A stretch of 64,000 nucleotides of DNA from Sipunculus nudus (Eukaryota; Annelida; Sipuncula; Golfingiida; Sipunculidae), in the NCBI GenBank assembly GCA_026874595.1, contig CM049306.1:80750142-80814141 (forward strand), read 5' to 3'. The notes beneath the pieces are model-generated. The model saw only the letters and a list, made by a program, of their open reading frames with translations, ran no database searches and was not told where the DNA came from. Below are positions 12,010-22,589 of this stretch, piece by piece (position 1 is the first letter of the stretch; each line of letters opens with the position of its first letter). Position numbers and translations under genes: made by a program.

Positions 12010-12292
12010 TAAGGCCAAAAGATATATGGTTCTCAGGCACTTTTTTTCATTAATCAGTGCCGGCGGCCGGGGTTTTTTTTTTTTACCTTTTTTTTGTATG
12101 TTTCGAAAAAAGTCATATGATCAGGGAACAGCATGAAAATATCAATTCAATAACAAAAGCACTACATAAATTGTATTATTTATCTTCTGAAAGATAAAAA
12201 TCAAAATAACAATGTTCGATGCGAGGGGTTCAAATTGACCGGGGCGGTATCTGAGAACCATTTCTTTTATTTTTTGGCCTATATCTATAAAC
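12010..12292. repeat. Small inverted-repeat (MITE-like) structure
   Basis: The sequence aaggccaaaagatatatggttctcag near 12012-12037 is the imperfect reverse complement of ctgagaaccatttcttttattttttggcc near 12251-12280. The ~210-bp interior holds gccggcggccgggg and T-runs. It is a candidate short foldback element. It codes for nothing recognisable. Confidence 0.4.
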
Positions 12293-12848
12293 ATATCAAT
12301 ATGGTCTGTATAGTATGAATTTTATGCAGAACTAACAAGCGGAAGCATTTGTAGTGTAGTGGCCTATGAATGGCCATGGTTTCCATCGCAATGTAACTTT
12401 CAGTCTCAATAAATCATGTTAATGGCTTTGTCATGACCAAAGGTGTCGTCAACAAGTATGCAATACGCGTTGATAATAATTCTTCCAGTAAAAGAAGGTG
12501 TTCGAAGACCTATATAGGGAAGTAAAGGTGGCGGTGACCCCTAACGGGCTGTTTAAATAAAATAGAGACCAACGAGTTTCCTTGCTCAGCTGAAGTAGTC
12601 TATATGGATATTTTCTATGATTTTTTTTCAAAATATGGGTGAACTAGTCAGCAGTTTTCAATCTTATCTGGGAACATGTTAAAAGCATCTCTTGTGTGAA
12701 ATGTAAGGGGAACATCTTAAGTACTTCTGAAGTCAAAGTTGACATAATACTGTAGAGAGAACCTTGAAGATAAAGCTCAAGGTTTCGAACTCATCTGAGA
12801 ACATACTGGAAACCACTTTTCAAATATGAGGGAAAATATGCAATTCAT

Positions 12849-12900
12849 CCAAAGTTATCACGTTCCAAAGTTATCATGTTCCAAAGTTATCACGTTCCAA
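12849..12900. repeat. 16-17-bp minisatellite, three units
   Basis: The unit ccaaagttatcacgtt is repeated three times with one C/T difference. Confidence 0.85.
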
Positions 12901-13086
12901 AAAAATACGAAAGTTGACTTTAACTATAACTGAGCTGCTTTGACCTTTACGATTCTGGCAAAGAACATCTTTTTTGATCTCATCCGAGGACTTGATTGAA
13001 AACATGTTTCACAGTTCAGAACCAAATACCCAGTATTTCAATATTTATTGGGGTTTGCATGGGTCCTTGTGTATGACCTTGGCACT

Positions 13087-13104
13087 GGGGGGGGGGGGGG
13101 GGGG
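13087..13104. repeat. Poly-G tract
   Basis: A run of about 18 G residues. The remaining sequence to 13,600 shows no gene. Confidence 0.85.
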
Positions 13105-13599
13105 AAGGGCTTGGCAGTGTATCTGCTTACAGTTTCTTTGGTGTTGACATTGACACTTTCAATCCCGGGCAAGGCGTAAGTGAGCATAGTGAACGTATCA
13201 CATGACCCAGACTCATTCCTGCTGGAACATCTACAACACTACAATCACATCTGAGGGAGGCGGCCGGGCACCCGGAAAATTGTGTAAAGGAGACTTCACA
13301 CAGCTAGTCTTAAAACGGTGTCATCCATTTACATTACTTTCTGGGCGCATATAAAATAACTTAGGGACAATGACTTCATGTCAATACCTGTGAATTGTCT
13401 ATTGTGAATTACCTATTCCAGCAGCACAAGGACTTTGCTGTCGATTCCCCTTTCTAGCAGATCCAGTCGAGCCATGTAAACCTGAAACTAACACCAGTCA
13501 CTTTGGACAAAGCTTATTGATGTGATGAATATGGTCCCAAGGTATACGAGATGCTCTTTATAGGATGCGGTATTTTACTGATACGCTATGATGGAGACA

Positions 13600-14216
13600 A
13601 AGAAATAGATGCACTTCCTCCTCCAATTAAGGGACCAGTTGGGCATAAACCCTGGCACAATCATGGCCGGACTGCGAGTCATAAGCATGGTCAGCTGGTA
13701 CAAGAAAGCATGTGCTAGGGTGTCTGGAGCTCTCCAAAAATCTTTAACTTTAACTACATTCCAGGCAAGTAATCATAATAATAATTGTATCCTCTTATGA
13801 ACCATGTTATTATTGTAAAATTTGTAAAGTTTTAATTTGGAAAAAAATCAAAACTTTTGAAATATTTGGATTCATAAAATTACAAAAGAGTACTGTTCTC
13901 AAACATAATAGCCCCACCATTTTGGCTCCAAAATGCACCTGTTCTAGGTACGAGTGCACTCTCTTTGGCAATCTGGTTCTATTCATTTGTGTTCAGTGCA
14001 AGTGCACTCCCTTTAGTCACTTTATTATTAGTGAGGCCCTCCAATATCACCAGGGCAAGACACCAGCTGACCCATCAGGTTTGTTATTTTTTGTGTTATT
14101 GCTTGTCTAGAATATTGTGACATGTATTTATATATAATGTAATACTTATCAGCTTATTTGGGCCTGCTCAATCATTTTGTCATGAAATAATTAAATGTTT
14201 CTGAGTACATATTGGT
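13600..14216 (+). other. Probable 5' region of the LINE; boundary not resolved
   Basis: Sequence upstream of LINE ORF1. It probably includes the LINE 5' UTR, but I could not find the 5' end. The 3' flank after the poly(A) begins gcatcgtatt and I found no matching target-site duplication upstream. Confidence 0.3.
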
Positions 14217-15050
14217 ATGTCAGACTTTGATGATAGGAAGCGTCTAAGATCAAATCTATCAAGCAGCTCCTCAGACTCTTCTATATTGTCTATTAAGAAA
14301 ACAAAATATTTCCAGTCAGAGTTATTAAGTACTTGTGAGACAAAATCTGCAACAATGTCAGGCAAAGGAGTCAGTGAAAAGAAACTTGGTGAAATGTTGG
14401 ACAAACTGAAAAATGACTTGAAAAAAGAATTTAAAACTCAGTTGGATGCTTATGTAGAAAAAATGGAAGGACGGGTTTTCGAACTGGAAAAACAAAATGA
14501 GTCCCTTTCAGCAAAAGTGTCACAATTAGAGCAAGACTATGCAAATTTAAAAATGGAATGTGTACAAACAAATAGGGAAGCTCAAGAGGCAAGAAAACAT
14601 GCCATCAGTAATGAGCAGTACTCCCGAAAATCAAACTTAAAGATTATTGGATTGCCTGAACATGATGCAGAAAATTGTAAAACCAATGTACATAAACTAA
14701 TAACAGAAAAACTTAAAGTAGATGTGCCAGTTCACACAATTGATGCTGCCCACAGAGTTGGCAAGAAAAAATCAGGTAAACCAAGATCTATGATTGTTCG
14801 GTTCCAAAGCCGAGATGATAGAATGGCAGTTATTAAAGAGAGAAAGGCGCTGAAAAACACAGGTATCATTATTGTTGATGACCTTTGTAAAGAAATGCTA
14901 GAGGTATTCAACAGGGTTAAGAAAGATGAGAGAGTTAAAGCAGTATGGTCTTGGGATGGAAAGATTTTTGCTCAGAATAAAGAAGATTTAGAAAACATTG
15001 TACAAGTGAACTATGGAGATGATCTTGGCAACCTGTTCTCAAATCATTAA
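14217..15050 (+). CDS. LINE ORF1 protein (coiled coil plus RRM-like nucleic-acid-binding domain)
   Basis: This 277-residue ORF starts at the first ATG (MSDFDDRKRLRSN) and ends TAA. Residues 1-40 are a serine-rich, charged leader. Residues about 55-135 form a heptad-rich coiled coil (EKKLGEMLDKLKNDLKKEF, then long Glu/Lys/Leu repeats), which in L1 ORF1p drives trimerisation. Residues about 140-235 match the L1 transposase-22 RRM pattern: NLKIIGLPE, then IDAAHRVG, then PRSMIVRFQSRDDR. The C-terminus (DERVKAVWSWDGKIFAQNKE) resembles the C-terminal domain of L1 ORF1p. It binds element RNA as a chaperone in the family. It appears intact. Confidence 0.85.
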   Translation: MSDFDDRKRLRSNLSSSSSDSSILSIKKTKYFQSELLSTCETKSATMSGKGVSEKKLGEMLDKLKNDLKKEFKTQLDAYVEKMEGRVFELEKQNESLSAKVSQLEQDYANLKMECVQTNREAQEARKHAISNEQYSRKSNLKIIGLPEHDAENCKTNVHKLITEKLKVDVPVHTIDAAHRVGKKKSGKPRSMIVRFQSRDDRMAVIKERKALKNTGIIIVDDLCKEMLEVFNRVKKDERVKAVWSWDGKIFAQNKEDLENIVQVNYGDDLGNLFSNH

Positions 15051-15486
15051 TCAGACTAGAAATATAATCAGTGACAATGTATTATGAATATAGATTAGTA
15101 TCAGTTTATAGTTTGTCACCATTCTGATTTGAGAAAGGAATGCAAGAGACTATAATTATATTGTATCTGTAGTATGTTTAATTCTCCACAGTTTATGCAT
15201 TTAGAATTAAATGTAATTTGTGGGATAACACATCTTTTCATTTAAACCTTTTATGTTTAATAAAGGAGTGAAAATATTTTTATAGTAAATAAATCAAGTA
15301 GGCCCAAAAGGGTATTTTGGTAAAAAAATTATTCAAGAATGTCTGTTGTGTCTCAATGTGTTTATTCATGTAATGAATACTCTGTCTACTCGTGTTTTAT
15401 TCATGTAACAAGTAACTGTATTAATGCCACAAAAAGTGAAGGTCTCTCAAGTGCAATGGCAACAATGGTAAGGAAAGAAATAGATC
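15051..15486 (+). other. LINE inter-ORF spacer
   Basis: 436 bp between ORF1 stop and ORF2 first open codon. The TAG at 15481-15483 closes the ORF2 frame upstream, so the two ORFs cannot be fused by read-through. Nothing else was seen in it. Confidence 0.6.
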
Positions 15487-18400
15487 GTGGTATCATATAA
15501 TTGTTCAGATAATATCATTAATATTGTGTCATTGAATGTCAGAGGTTTAAGACAATATGAAAAAAGAAAGAAAATATTTAACTGGTTCTGTAAACAGGGT
15601 TGTCAAAATGGTATTGGGTTTATCCAAGAATCACACAGTGACTTAAAAATTGTGAATAATTGGTCTAAGCAGTGGCGTGGGCAAGTTTATTTTTCACATG
15701 GTACATCAGCAAGCAGAGGTGTTATGATAATGATTGGAGAGAAAACAGATTTTAAATTTGAACAGGTAACAGTTGATACTGATGGTAGATATATCCTATT
15801 AAAATGTATTATTCAAGAGTGCCACACTCTATTATGTAATATATATGCACCAAACACAGAAATGGAACAGGTAGAGTATTTCCAAAAGCTGCATAATGAA
15901 ATAAAAAAGATGGTACTTGATACTGACATAAGGCTAATTATAGGGGGTGATTTTAATGTTTGTATGGATAAAATTGACACTGATGGTGAAAAACTGAAAG
16001 TAAAGTCTATTGAGCAAATACAGTCAATCATTGAAGAATTTGAGGTCATAGATATATGGAGGATAAGAAATCCTGATGTTAAAAGATATTCCTGGAGGCG
16101 ATGTTTCCCCTTGACACAAAGACGACTAGATTATTTTTTAATTTCAAATAACATTCAGCCATCTGTACAGTCTACCGATATTATTCCTTCAGTAGGTACA
16201 GACCATTCAGCTATTAATTTACAGTTACAAGTCTTAAATGAACATAAAAGAGGAAAGGGGTATTGGAAATTTAATAATTCTCTTTTACAGGATGAAGTGT
16301 ATGTCAATGAGTTAAAAAATAAAATTTTTGCATGGAAAGAACTTTATTCATATAATAATCCGGCAAGCCGCTGGGAATTTTTGAAATACAAAATAAGGCA
16401 ATTCACAGTAGAATATTCTAAGTCAAAAGCTAAGGAAAGAAGATTAAATCTAGCCGCTCTTGAGAGTAAACTGAATGAATTAGAAAGAAAATTATGTGAA
16501 CATCCGGGAGACTCAATAGTAACAGAGTATCAACAAGTAAAACAAGAGGTGGAAACTATGTATAATCATATAACTGAAGGAATAATAATTCGCTCAAGAG
16601 CACAGTGGAGAGAATATGGTGAAAGAAATTCTGCATATTTCCTGAACTTAGAAAAAAGAAATAAGGGCAAAACATCAGTACGAAAATTACTAAAAAGCAA
16701 TAATGATGTATTAACCTCCCAAAGTGATATTCTAAATGAAATAAGAAATTTTTTTATGCAACGTTTTACAAGGGTTTCTACTGTCACACCAGAACAATGT
16801 GAAAATTATTTAAGTAAAGTTAATATGCCAACTCTAACTAAAGAACATTCATCCATGTGTGATGGTCCAGTGACACTGGATGAGATTTTTAATGCTGTTA
16901 AGTCTATGCCATCCAACAAATCACCTGGAAATGATGGTCTAAGTAAAGAAGTTTATATCCATTTTTTCCAAGATATTGGAAAAGACTTAGTATCATGTAT
17001 GAATCACAATTTTATTGAATGTCAAATGACGGCAAGCCAAAAACAAGCAATCATCACTTTATTAGAAAAACCAGGAAAAGACTCCAGGTTCATTAAGTCA
17101 TGGCGCCCGATAAGTTTAATCAATGTAGATAGTAAAATACTCAGTCGGGTTTTGGTAAATAGGTTGAAGAAAATATTACCAGAGATAATTTCGCAAGAAC
17201 AAAGTGCATTTATAAAAGGACGTTTTATTGGTGATCCCATCAGACTAATTGATGATATGTTGAGTTATTGCAAGCAAAGAATGGTACCAGGTATTATGTT
17301 TGCAGCGGATTTTGAAGCAGCCTTTGATTCAGTAGATCATGTATTTATGTTTAGTGTTCTAAAAAGGTTTGGATTTGGAGAAAATTTTATTTTATGGGTA
17401 AAAACAATGTATAACAAGTTGGAAAGTGCAGTTATTAATAATGGAGTTACTACTCAGTATTTTTTAATAGAACGGGGTACACGTCAAGGTGACCCCCTTG
17501 CATGTTATTTGTTTTTACTTGTTGTCGAAATATTGGTACATAAGATTCGTACAAATAATAATGTCAAAGGAATAAAGGTCTATGACACAGAATTTAAAAT
17601 GTGTATGTTTGCAGATGATACAACTTTTTTCATTCATGATGTAAATTCATTTAAGGAACTTATCAAACTAATCAACATGTTTACAGAGTATTCCTCTTTA
17701 AAAGTTAATTACGATAAATCTGAGGCAGCTTGGTTAGGCAAAGATAGAAACAGACAGGATAAACCCATAGAATGTAGATGGTTAGATTTGACTGTAAATG
17801 TCATAAGAATTTTGGGTATATACTTTTGTTATGATTCAGATATGGTTGTGGAGCAAAACTTCACAAGAATAAAAGAAAGAATTAAGAAAACTTTGAATGT
17901 ATGGAAAACTCGTACACTGACAGTGTATGGAAGGGTTGAAATAGCTCGATCACTTGTTTTATCTACAATATTGTATGTCTCTAATATGTGTGATCCTCCA
18001 AAGGGCTTCATTACTGAAGTACAAAGTATGATTAACTTATTTATATGGAAGGATAAAAAGCCTAAAGTTAAATATTGTACTGCTATCGGATCCTATGAAA
18101 AAGGTGGTCTTAAAGTTCCAGATGTAGAATCAATGTTAAAAGCCCAACGTGTATTATGGATAAAACGATTAATTACAGATAAAGATAAACCTTGGGTGAA
18201 GTTGGTGACAGGTTATCTACGTAAGATTGGTGGAGTAGCATTCATACGATCAAACTTTGATATACAGAGGATCCCACTTTCCCTGCCAAATTTTTATAAA
18301 TCATGCCTGTGTTCATGGGCTGAACTTTTCGATTGCTACCCTACAACTAAATTTGAAGTATTATCACAAACATTGTGGAATAACAAACTATTTAATGTCA

Positions 18401-18987
18401 ACAAAGCATCTTACTTTAACAAAAAATTGTCAGCGGCAGGGATAAATTACATTCATGATCTAATAAATATTGATGGGTCATTAAAATCTTGGAGCACTCT
18501 AGGTAAAGGAGATTTAACACAGTTAGATAAATTCAAGTTACAATCAATAGTGTCATCTATATCAAAATATCAGCGTACTATATTAGAAGATGAGCATACT
18601 ATGAATATGCAGGAATATGATGATCCTGTGTTTATTAAGAATGATCCATTTAAGATATCAAACCTAGATTCAAAAATGTTATATAATAAATTTATTGAAA
18701 AGAAAATAATGAGCAGAAAAATAAAATGGGATTTATATTTAAATGTTACGAATGAGGAAAAGAAATTAAGATTTCAATCGATTTATAAGATTTCATCTGA
18801 CTGGTATACAAGAGAGTTTCAATATAAAATTATGAATAATTATTTACCTGTAAACAGTCATTTGTTCACATGGAATTTAGTTGATAGTGGTAGATGTGAC
18901 TATTGTTTTCTGTATCAAGAAACCATATTTCATCTTTTTTGTCATTGTATAGTCACAAAAAACCTGTACTTTAGGATCTGTGAATAG
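15487..18987 (+). CDS. LINE ORF2: APE endonuclease plus reverse transcriptase, C-terminus cut by TAG
   Basis: The frame has 1,166 codons. The APE-type endonuclease occupies about residues 10-245: SLNVRGL with N17, QESH with E48, APN, GGDFNV with D155, and GTDHSA with D239/H240. It makes the nick for target-primed reverse transcription. The reverse transcriptase spans about 490-760, with KSWRPISL, a catalytic Asp near D608 in ADFEAAFD, GTRQGDPLAC and FADD at 709-711. The C-terminus carries a CxxC...HLFCHC cysteine/histidine motif near 1145-1160. Two oddities are seen. The first open codon is GTG directly after a TAG and a nearby ATG is absent, and a TAG at 18985-18987 ends the frame while it stays open 93 more codons in the same phase. 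Confidence 0.88.
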   Translation: MVSYNCSDNIINIVSLNVRGLRQYEKRKKIFNWFCKQGCQNGIGFIQESHSDLKIVNNWSKQWRGQVYFSHGTSASRGVMIMIGEKTDFKFEQVTVDTDGRYILLKCIIQECHTLLCNIYAPNTEMEQVEYFQKLHNEIKKMVLDTDIRLIIGGDFNVCMDKIDTDGEKLKVKSIEQIQSIIEEFEVIDIWRIRNPDVKRYSWRRCFPLTQRRLDYFLISNNIQPSVQSTDIIPSVGTDHSAINLQLQVLNEHKRGKGYWKFNNSLLQDEVYVNELKNKIFAWKELYSYNNPASRWEFLKYKIRQFTVEYSKSKAKERRLNLAALESKLNELERKLCEHPGDSIVTEYQQVKQEVETMYNHITEGIIIRSRAQWREYGERNSAYFLNLEKRNKGKTSVRKLLKSNNDVLTSQSDILNEIRNFFMQRFTRVSTVTPEQCENYLSKVNMPTLTKEHSSMCDGPVTLDEIFNAVKSMPSNKSPGNDGLSKEVYIHFFQDIGKDLVSCMNHNFIECQMTASQKQAIITLLEKPGKDSRFIKSWRPISLINVDSKILSRVLVNRLKKILPEIISQEQSAFIKGRFIGDPIRLIDDMLSYCKQRMVPGIMFAADFEAAFDSVDHVFMFSVLKRFGFGENFILWVKTMYNKLESAVINNGVTTQYFLIERGTRQGDPLACYLFLLVVEILVHKIRTNNNVKGIKVYDTEFKMCMFADDTTFFIHDVNSFKELIKLINMFTEYSSLKVNYDKSEAAWLGKDRNRQDKPIECRWLDLTVNVIRILGIYFCYDSDMVVEQNFTRIKERIKKTLNVWKTRTLTVYGRVEIARSLVLSTILYVSNMCDPPKGFITEVQSMINLFIWKDKKPKVKYCTAIGSYEKGGLKVPDVESMLKAQRVLWIKRLITDKDKPWVKLVTGYLRKIGGVAFIRSNFDIQRIPLSLPNFYKSCLCSWAELFDCYPTTKFEVLSQTLWNNKLFNVNKASYFNKKLSAAGINYIHDLINIDGSLKSWSTLGKGDLTQLDKFKLQSIVSSISKYQRTILEDEHTMNMQEYDDPVFIKNDPFKISNLDSKMLYNKFIEKKIMSRKIKWDLYLNVTNEEKKLRFQSIYKISSDWYTREFQYKIMNNYLPVNSHLFTWNLVDSGRCDYCFLYQETIFHLFCHCIVTKNLYFRICE

Positions 18988-19269
18988 TTGAACTCATGTA
19001 AAGTAAATATGTCAGGTATGCTCCCAAATAATATAATATTTGGTATTCTTCCAGTTACTGAAAAAAATATTTTGATGAATACAATGATAGTATTGTACAA
19101 ATTCACAGTATACAAAGGAAAATGTTATTCATCTGACTCTGTTTTGTTCAACAACTTTATATTAAATGTGAAATCACTGCAAAAGGAAGAATACATTATT
19201 GCAGAAAAACAATGTAAGATGGCGCACCATCTGAGGAAATGGAGTCCAATATTACCTCTGATAGTGTAA
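18988..19269 (+). pseudogene. LINE ORF2 C-terminal tail beyond the in-frame TAG
   Basis: It continues in the ORF2 frame for 93 codons before TAA. The segment contains charged and hydrophobic residues ending HHLRKWSPILPL, plausible as the normal C-terminal extension of ORF2p after the Cys/His motif. The upstream TAG is one base away from TGG, so a point nonsense mutation is the simplest reading. It has no independent function expected. Confidence 0.6.
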
Positions 19270-19505
19270 TATTACTTGTAAGAATGTTATGACTACATAA
19301 ATATATATATATATATATGTATGTTTAAATAGATATAAATATATATGAATGCACTTTATAAGTGAATTATGAATTACAAGGCATTTTTTTCACCACATTA
19401 GTATCAGTTACTGTGTTGTCCTTGTCTATGTATATTGTAATTATGTATGTATATGTACATAAATGTTGCCTATTTCTGTCTATGTTTATGTATATGTATT
19501 ATGCC

Positions 19506-19533
19506 AATAAAAAAAAAAAAAAAAAAAAAAAAG
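19506..19533 (+). terminator. LINE polyadenylation signal and poly(A) tail
   Basis: AATAAA at 19506-19511 runs straight into 25 A residues ending at 19533. This marks the 3' end of the LINE. Confidence 0.8.
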
Positions 19534-20419
19534 CATCGTATTAAAAATCAACTGACTCTTGTTCAAGCTCCTTGCACAAACCCCGTCCCATGCCAAACTC
19601 GAGGCCCATTTTGTGTTGATAAATGTGGGTATACGGAAAGATGATGATCTGTGTAAACCTAAAGTTATTTGAAGGTTCAATTTTACGTACGTAATAAAGT
19701 ACGTAATAAACATATTGGTGTATTCCACTACACACTAGATAAATGCAGTTTCTTTATTTGTTATATTTAGTATATCGCATATGTTTTAGTAAGATGTGTA
19801 GTGTCGAGAAATCTAATGTGAAAGTGACACTTTAATTGTATAATAATATTTGAGAATCTGAATTCAGGTAATATAATTGATATACTTTTTAACATTAGAA
19901 GTGGTACAAAGATTAAGAAGAATACAACGAAACTCCGAGATAAATATGTTATATTCTTGTTTATTTGGCTTTCTTGAATGTGTATTTCTTAGAAAATAAA
20001 CAAAAATATCATTTTGACAAGCAAATTATGTTGCAAGCAAGATTAAAATACACATATATTCTATAAATGGACAGGAATATGACAGTACTTTAAACTGAAT
20101 AACTATTATTTTTCTGTCAGTAAAATGAGTAAAAATACTATTTACTAGTACAAAAAAAACGGGGACTGAATTGGCCATTTATCAACTTTAGTTTTTTTAG
20201 GTTTTCATTATTTCAACTTGGACTATTTTTAAACAGATCTTTTTTCCAATCATCATTACTAGATAGACTATTGGTGAAATATAAACACACATTAAATTCC
20301 GAATGAAAAAAAGTCATCGTTATTTGCGCAATTCCTTTCTCTTGAGACATAACAGAATAAGTGACTAGAAGCATGACAACATATGTTGTCCTGTCGGAGT
20401 GTCAAATTATTGCGGCACG
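19534..20419. other. Intergenic between LINE and TLR relic
   Basis: AT-rich DNA with no exon-like sequence. It contains the 3' flank of the minus-strand TLR locus. Confidence 0.4.
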
Positions 20420-22589
20420 TTAACGAGGCCATAATGTAGCTACAGGCTCGGCAACATCATCCCCTGGCCACTCTTTATACGTGTGTGATCTCAATATGCT
20501 CACCAGGGTGCGCGGCATCTCTTCTGGCGGGACTTCTTCTAGCATGACGACAACCAATCTGTCCACTCCCCGTTCCATCAAGTCTATTCGAGCCATCTGC
20601 ATCTCGAACTTACACCAGCCGCTTCGGACAAAACCTCGGGAAATGGTCAGGATGGTCCTGCGGCTGTTGGAGATGCTGGTCAGGATGTTATCTTCTATAG
20701 GGACTCCGGGGATGAAATCTCTCTGATGCAAACAGAGACGCAGAGGTTCGTCTCCTTCTTCAAGATGCGGCAACATATTGTCATGTACCCATGTACTGTC
20801 GTTCTCGCTGTAAGAGACAAAGGCGTCGTACCTAAATCCAGCTTGTTCCTGTTCTAGGTCTCGATACAAGCTCCGCCTGATCCTTAAACGAAGAAAGGCA
20901 TACTTGATATCCCATCTATGCCTGTATGGAACTACAGACACTGTTATAAGAACTGCAACGGTTATAAGTACACCTACACAAACGTACAACCACTGTAAAC
21001 TAATGCAATGTTTCTCGAGGAAAGGCAAAGTTGTCCATCTGAAGTCTTCAAGGGACTCCTGTTTGCCCTTTAGATTGCAAAATGTGTTTTGGAGATCCAC
21101 TAAATGTTCTTCATATGTATGAACCCAGCGTAAAAACGTTACAGTGTCACACGTGCAGGACAAAGGGTTTCCTGTAAGATTCAATGCGATGCGTCCCCCA
21201 TATTTAGCAATCCTGGTAAATGAGTCAGTAAATTTAAACATGGCGTCTTGGCTCAAAGAATAAAATCTGTTCATTGAGAGGTCAAGAGCGGTCAGATTAA
21301 GCAAATTTGTAATGTTCAAGCCGTTTTTCAACCAGGTTATTGTCCGATAAAAGCAAAGTGGTTAATTTTGTATTTTGGTGGTAACCAAATATATTTGGAA
21401 ATAACTCGATGATTTCGTTTCCTGAGAGATCTAGGTGGTGAAGGTTAATCAGATGTGGTATTGGGCCTCCGTGTGATGCCAACATTTTGGCTAGTCTGTT
21501 ATTATTAAGCAGTAACTTAGAAATAGCTCTGGAAGCTTTTTCATCAAACATTTTTTTCAGAAATGTACCTACAGTTGTTATTTGAAAAGTCGAACGTGAC
21601 ACCTAAGCATTGCCCATGTAGTTGTATACTGCCTCGGAATTCTAACACATTGTTATGTGAAAGATCAATGTATCTCAATTGAAAATATCTACTTCCATAA
21701 ACACCTAAAGTTGTATCAACTGTTATTATGCCAATGTCAAAAAAACTCTTAGCATGCAGTTTGATCAAAGTTCGCGGCAGTAAAATTGGAATATAAAGAA
21801 CGTTTTCCACACTCCTGCTTTGTACATTGTAATTAATACCATTTGTCTAGTAGTTTAAATTCAATTCCCTAATGAAGTGCAATCTATAAGCGCCAAGCAG
21901 AATGTTCATGTCAAATGCATTTTCGCTTCCATCAAAAACTTCGAGCTTTGGGATGCTTGCAGCCATATTTTCATCAACACTACTGATTCGGTTCTTGTTT
22001 ATACGTAATGTTGTGAGGCTGGAAGACGTTATGGATTCCCAAAATTCCTTTGTGATGTTGACTTCACAATGCTTAATAGATCCTTTGACAATTTCTGTCA
22101 ATTTCAGTTCACGGAGGTGCTCTTTAGGCATAGTCTTGAGGATCCGTATGAGATTGCTGAAATTGATCTCCCCGAAGTGTTAATTGTATGACAGATCAAG
22201 AACTCTGAGTTGGTAGAATGTGCTAAGTACCGTATCAGGAACATTCTTAAATTGGCTGTTTCTCAGTATCAAAGTTCTTAACTTTCCCAGCCCAAGAAAT
22301 GTGTCCTCGTGTAAAGTCTCTATAGAACATCTATCCAGAAGCAGCGTGCGCAAGTTTATACATTTCCGGAAGGTACCATTCGCGATATTCGTGAAACGGT
22401 TACCAGAGAGAATAAAATATCCTGTTTTTTTGTTGCAGAAGTCGGGTATTTTTTTAAGTTCCTTGAGGCACAGTTGACAGAAATTGAACCATCTGCACGA
22501 TGACAGGTACATGGTTCACAGTGTCTCAAAGTGAAGGCTTGTATTATCCAAGAAAAAAGTAACAATTCTGTCAAAAATCTCAACATCAT
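20420..22589 (-). pseudogene. Toll-like receptor, single-exon, broken by frameshifts and stops
   Basis: Read from 22589 down, the parts appear in TLR order. There is a signal peptide (MMLRFLTELLLFSWIIQAFT), a cysteine-rich LRR N-terminal cap (CEPCTC), leucine-rich repeats (LRTLLLDRCSIETLHEDTF, LRVLDLSYN, LRYIDLSHNNV, LHHLDLSGNEI, LTALDLSMNRF) and a C-terminal cap (NPLSCTC...FLRW...C). One transmembrane helix follows (about 20975-21010), then a complete-looking TIR domain with box 1 YDAFVSYS, box 2 LCLHQRDFIPG and a box-3-like LWPR end. Three frameshifts fall in A-runs of the sense strand (plus-strand T-runs 22449-22455, 21551-21557, 21324-21328). Stops interrupt the frame at 22180-22182 and 21847-21849. 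The terminal TAA (20420-20422) is followed in frame by RAAII, so even the end may be a nonsense change. Function in the family is pathogen or ligand sensing through MyD88. Confidence 0.85.

Larger units (their letters stand above)
14217..19533 (+). mobile_element. L1/Tx1-type non-LTR retrotransposon (LINE), nearly full length
   Basis: The element has ORF1 (14217-15050), a 436-bp inter-ORF gap, ORF2 with endonuclease and reverse transcriptase (15487-18987), a remaining open stretch to 19269, a 3' UTR, an AATAAA at 19506-19511 and a 25-base poly(A) at 19509-19533. Both frames are almost uninterrupted, suggesting recent insertion. ORF2 opens with GTG where an ATG would be expected and contains one in-frame TAG near its C-terminus, so this copy is probably not autonomous. 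The clade call rests on the coiled-coil/RRM-like ORF1 plus APE-type endonuclease; Tx1 or L1 proper cannot be told apart without a tree. Confidence 0.88.

Noticed and set aside
14180..14404. Minus-strand frames overlapping LINE ORFs
   Set aside because: Shadows of ORF1 and ORF2; no family motif.
20420..22589. TLR breaks explained as introns
   Set aside because: Shifts are single-base events within A-runs and the LRR text continues without gaps, leaving no room for introns.
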